From assembly GCA_002430835.1 (NCBI GenBank), contig DJDA01000046.1:1-50847 (forward strand): a DNA stretch of 50,847 nucleotides, read 5' to 3'. A program made the position numbers and the translations under genes. The DNA is from Brevundimonas sp. UBA5936. GTDB lineage: Bacteria > Pseudomonadota > Alphaproteobacteria > Caulobacterales > Caulobacteraceae. This document shows positions 48,515 through 50,847 of the stretch, one piece after another (the stretch's first letter is position 1; every line of letters starts with the position of its first letter). The notes beneath the pieces are model-generated. The model saw nothing but the letters and a program-made list of their open reading frames with translations. It did not search any database and was not told where the DNA came from.

Positions 48515-50299
48515 TCAGCCCGCCAGGGCGTCGACGCTCATCCTTTGCAGCAGGTCGCCGCCCTGGCCGACGGCGGCCAAACGGCTGGAGACGTGGCCCA
48601 GGACGTTGGCGGCGTAGACTTCATAGAGGTCCAGTTTGCCCTGCAGCCACACGGCGTCGCCGTCATTGGCGTCCAGCTTCGCCTTGGCGGCAAGAGCGCC
48701 CTTGGCCAGCATCCAGCCGCCGACCACGTCGCCCATCAGCTTCAGATAGGCGTCGGCGCCGGCCAGCACATCGGCCGCGCGGGCCGGGTCCGACTTGGCG
48801 TCCAGCAGCCACAGGGTGGCGTCCTTGACCGCCTCGATGGCGGTGGCGAAACGCTCGACCGGCTTGCCGGTATAGAGGCGGTCGATCTGGGCCAGCGTGG
48901 CCTTCATCTCGGCGATCAGGGCCTTGGCCGATTCGCCGCCGTCCATCGACAGCTTGCGGCCCACCAGATCCATCGCCTGAATGCCGTTGGTGCCTTCGTA
49001 GATCGGGGTGATGCGGGCGTCACGATAGTATTGAGCGGCGCCGGTCTCCTCGATGAAGCCCATGCCGCCGTGGACCTGAACGCCCAGCGAGGCGACTTCG
49101 CAGCCGACGTCGGTGGACCAGGCCTTGGCGATCGGGGTGAACAGGTCTTCACGACCCTTCCATGCCTTGCGCTCTTCTTCGGTGGCGGCGTGGCGGGCCA
49201 GGTCGGCGGCGATGCCGGTCGACAGGCAGATGGCGCGCGCGGCGGCGACCTTGGCCTTCATCACCGACAGCATCCGGCGAACGTCGGGGTGATCGAAGAT
49301 CGGGGCGTCCTTCTCGCCGGTCCAGACGCTGCGACCCTGACGGCGCTCCAGCGCATAGGCCAGGGCGTGCTGATAGGCGCGCTCGGCGACGCCGACGCCC
49401 TCGACGCCGACGGCTAGGCGGGCGGCGTTCATCATGACGAACATATGGGCCAGACCCTGGTTCGGCTGTCCGACCAGTTCAGCGCGGGCGCCCTCATAGC
49501 TCATGACGCAGGTGGGCGAGGCGTGGATGCCCAGCTTGTGCTCGACGCCGACCGGGCGGAAGGCGTTGCGCTCGCCCAATGAGCCGTCGGCGTTGACCGC
49601 GAACTTGGGCGTCAGGAACAGGCTGATGCCCTTGGGCCCCGCAGGCGCGTCGGGCAGGCGGGCCAGCACCAGGTGGACGATGTTGTCCGTGGCGTCGTGA
49701 TCACCCCAGGTGATGAAGATCTTCTGGCCGGTCAGGGCGTAGGTTCCGTCGCCGTTGGGAACCGCCGTCGCCGTCAGGGCGCCCAGGTCGGACCCGGCGT
49801 GCGGTTCGGTCAGCACCATGGCGCCGGTCCATTCGCCCGAGACCAGCTTGGGCAGATAGGTCGCCTTCTGATGTTCGTTGCCGACCTGCTCCAGCGCCTC
49901 GATGGAGGCCAGCGACAGCATGGGGCACAGGCCGAAGGCCATGTTGGCGGCGTGGACGGTCTCATAGGCCGCCAGCTCCAGCGCCTTGGGCAGGGCCTGT
50001 CCGCCGGCCTCGACCGAGGCGGTTAGGCTGGTCCAGCCGCCCGCCGCGAACTGCTGATAGGCGTCGGCGAAGCCGGGGGCGGCCGTCACGGCGCCGTTGG
50101 CGTATTTGGCGCCCGCCTGATCGCCGGGGCGGTTCAGCGGGGCCAGAACCTCTTCGGAAAACTGACCGGCGGCGTCCAGCACGGCCGAGGCGACATCGGC
50201 GTCGTAATCGGGAAAGGCGCCGGTCGCCGCCACCTGGCCGATCCCGGCCACGGCGTCGAGGGCGAAGGCGATGTCACGGACGGGGGCGCGGTAGCTCAT
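48515..50299 (-). CDS. Acyl-CoA dehydrogenase (with C-terminal DmdC-like domain)
   Basis: A 594-residue FAD enzyme that oxidises acyl-CoA to trans-2-enoyl-CoA. It has the FAD/substrate segments MVLTEPHAGSDLG and ITGQK-type strands (GQKIFITWGDHD), the catalytic Glu435 in TPIYEGTNGIQAMDLVGRK, and an extra C-terminal helical domain (about 470-594) as in DmdC and related dehydrogenases. Substrate chain length is not known, though DmdC itself acts on methylmercaptopropionyl-CoA. A good AGGAT site precedes the ATG. The gene is divergent from the threonylcarbamoyl-AMP synthase gene and ends in a strong terminator. Confidence 0.9.
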   Translation of the reverse strand: MSYRAPVRDIAFALDAVAGIGQVAATGAFPDYDADVASAVLDAAGQFSEEVLAPLNRPGDQAGAKYANGAVTAAPGFADAYQQFAAGGWTSLTASVEAGGQALPKALELAAYETVHAANMAFGLCPMLSLASIEALEQVGNEHQKATYLPKLVSGEWTGAMVLTEPHAGSDLGALTATAVPNGDGTYALTGQKIFITWGDHDATDNIVHLVLARLPDAPAGPKGISLFLTPKFAVNADGSLGERNAFRPVGVEHKLGIHASPTCVMSYEGARAELVGQPNQGLAHMFVMMNAARLAVGVEGVGVAERAYQHALAYALERRQGRSVWTGEKDAPIFDHPDVRRMLSVMKAKVAAARAICLSTGIAADLARHAATEEERKAWKGREDLFTPIAKAWSTDVGCEVASLGVQVHGGMGFIEETGAAQYYRDARITPIYEGTNGIQAMDLVGRKLSMDGGESAKALIAEMKATLAQIDRLYTGKPVERFATAIEAVKDATLWLLDAKSDPARAADVLAGADAYLKLMGDVVGGWMLAKGALAAKAKLDANDGDAVWLQGKLDLYEVYAANVLGHVSSRLAAVGQGGDLLQRMSVDALAG

Positions 50300-50436
50300 C
50301 GGTTATCCTCAGAAAGACGTTGCGCTTCTGTCGGCCGCCGCGCCCTTGGGCGCAAGCCTGCTTGGACTTTGGTCGAGATTCCGCGCACTGTGGCCCTCTG
50401 TTTGAACGGCTGACGCCGCGTAAGGAAAGGCCGACC

Positions 50437-50847
50437 GTGCCCGCCGACCGAGCCGCCAGGGGCGACAGCCCCGAAATCGCCGCCGAGGCGCTGAAAACGG
50501 GGCGTCTGGTCATCCTGCCCACCGAGACGGTCTATGGGCTGGCGGCGGACGCCTCCAACCCGCAGGCGGTGGCGCGAATCTTCGAGGCCAAGGGACGGCC
50601 GCGCTTCAATCCTTTGATCGCCCATGTCGCCAACGCCGTGGACGCTGAGGCGATCGCCGTATTCGACGCCAAGGCGCGGGCTCTGGCCGAGGCCTTCTGG
50701 CCCGGGCCGCTGACCATTGTGGCCCCGGTGCGCGATCGCGAGCGGGTGTGCGATCTGGCGCGGGCGGGGCTGGACAGCGTGGCCGTGCGCGTGCCGGGCC
50801 AGCCGCGCGCGCGGGCGGTCATCGCCGCGTTCGGCGAGCCGGTCGTC
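50437..50847 (+). CDS. Partial L-threonylcarbamoyladenylate synthase (TsaC/Sua5)
   Basis: A frame open from the GTG at 50437 to the window end (137 codons). After about 14 residues it matches the YrdC/Sua5 domain: LKTGRLVILPTETVYGLAADASN, FEAKGRPRFNPLIAHV, AFWPGPLTIV and DSVAVRVPGQPRARAVI. The enzyme makes the threonylcarbamoyl-AMP intermediate for t6A in tRNAs. AAGGAAAGG precedes the GTG. Whether it is a short TsaC or a long Sua5 form cannot be told, because the C-terminus is outside the window. Confidence 0.9.
   Translation, partial: MPADRAARGDSPEIAAEALKTGRLVILPTETVYGLAADASNPQAVARIFEAKGRPRFNPLIAHVANAVDAEAIAVFDAKARALAEAFWPGPLTIVAPVRDRERVCDLARAGLDSVAVRVPGQPRARAVIAAFGEPVV

Overview
The window is about 51 kb of GC-rich bacterial chromosome, densely packed on both strands, with two tRNA genes, no rRNA, no recognisable insertion sequence or prophage and no CRISPR array. 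The gene set points to an alphaproteobacterium of the Caulobacteraceae, most likely Brevundimonas or a close relative: a class I lysyl-tRNA synthetase, a TamA/TamB pair, three large TonB-dependent receptors (TBDRs) of Caulobacter type, a ligase-associated MBL exonuclease, a DnaJ-like gene between aroC and pdxH, and many non-ATG (TTG/GTG) starts. This is inferred from protein families and style, not from a marker gene.

Layout. 1-10.4 kb: a partial glycine-zipper protein, a TrmA/RlmD-type RNA methyltransferase, an alpha/beta hydrolase lipoprotein, a PA0069-type radical SAM protein, tamB and tamA, a small lipoprotein and tRNA-Lys. 10.4-20.8 kb: small envelope proteins, tgt, a TBDR broken by a one-base frameshift, a nucleotidyltransferase-fold gene coupled to queA, a MaoC hydratase, lysS, an SH3/glycine-zipper secreted protein and an S24 (LexA-like) regulator. 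20.8-32.1 kb: two small Caulobacter-type proteins, two PaaI thioesterases, the MBL exonuclease, a hybrid kinase that has lost its phospho-accepting histidine, queC-queE, pirin, aroC, a J-domain-like protein with no HPD histidine, pdxH, a TetR regulator sitting on a perfect palindrome, and a uridine-kinase-like gene. 32.1-35.5 kb: an AlkK-like acyl-CoA ligase, a DUF1499 membrane protein and an MBL hydrolase. 35.6-43.6 kb: two tandem copies of a two-gene module, each an uncharacterised secreted protein divergent from a giant TBDR, sharing a promoter-region motif and similar terminators. 43.6-50.8 kb: tRNA-Asp, a GNAT acetyltransferase, a prolyl-oligopeptidase-family S9 peptidase, a trypsin-fold protease without signal peptide, a TonB_C-like periplasmic protein, an acyl-CoA dehydrogenase and the start of a threonylcarbamoyl-AMP synthase.

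How the genes work together. Four genes (tgt, queA, queC, queE) belong to queuosine tRNA modification, so de novo queuosine synthesis is expected, with the other steps outside the window. TamA and TamB form one translocation/assembly module for the outer membrane. The duplicated TBDR modules look like a nutrient-uptake island whose small secreted partners have no known function.

The points most worth following up are the paired TBDR/secreted-protein modules with the shared motif GCGTGGC-N5-TGCGACA, the histidine-less hybrid kinase, the J-like protein with RPD in place of HPD, Tgt with a degraded zinc site, and hairpins that overlap ribosome binding sites.
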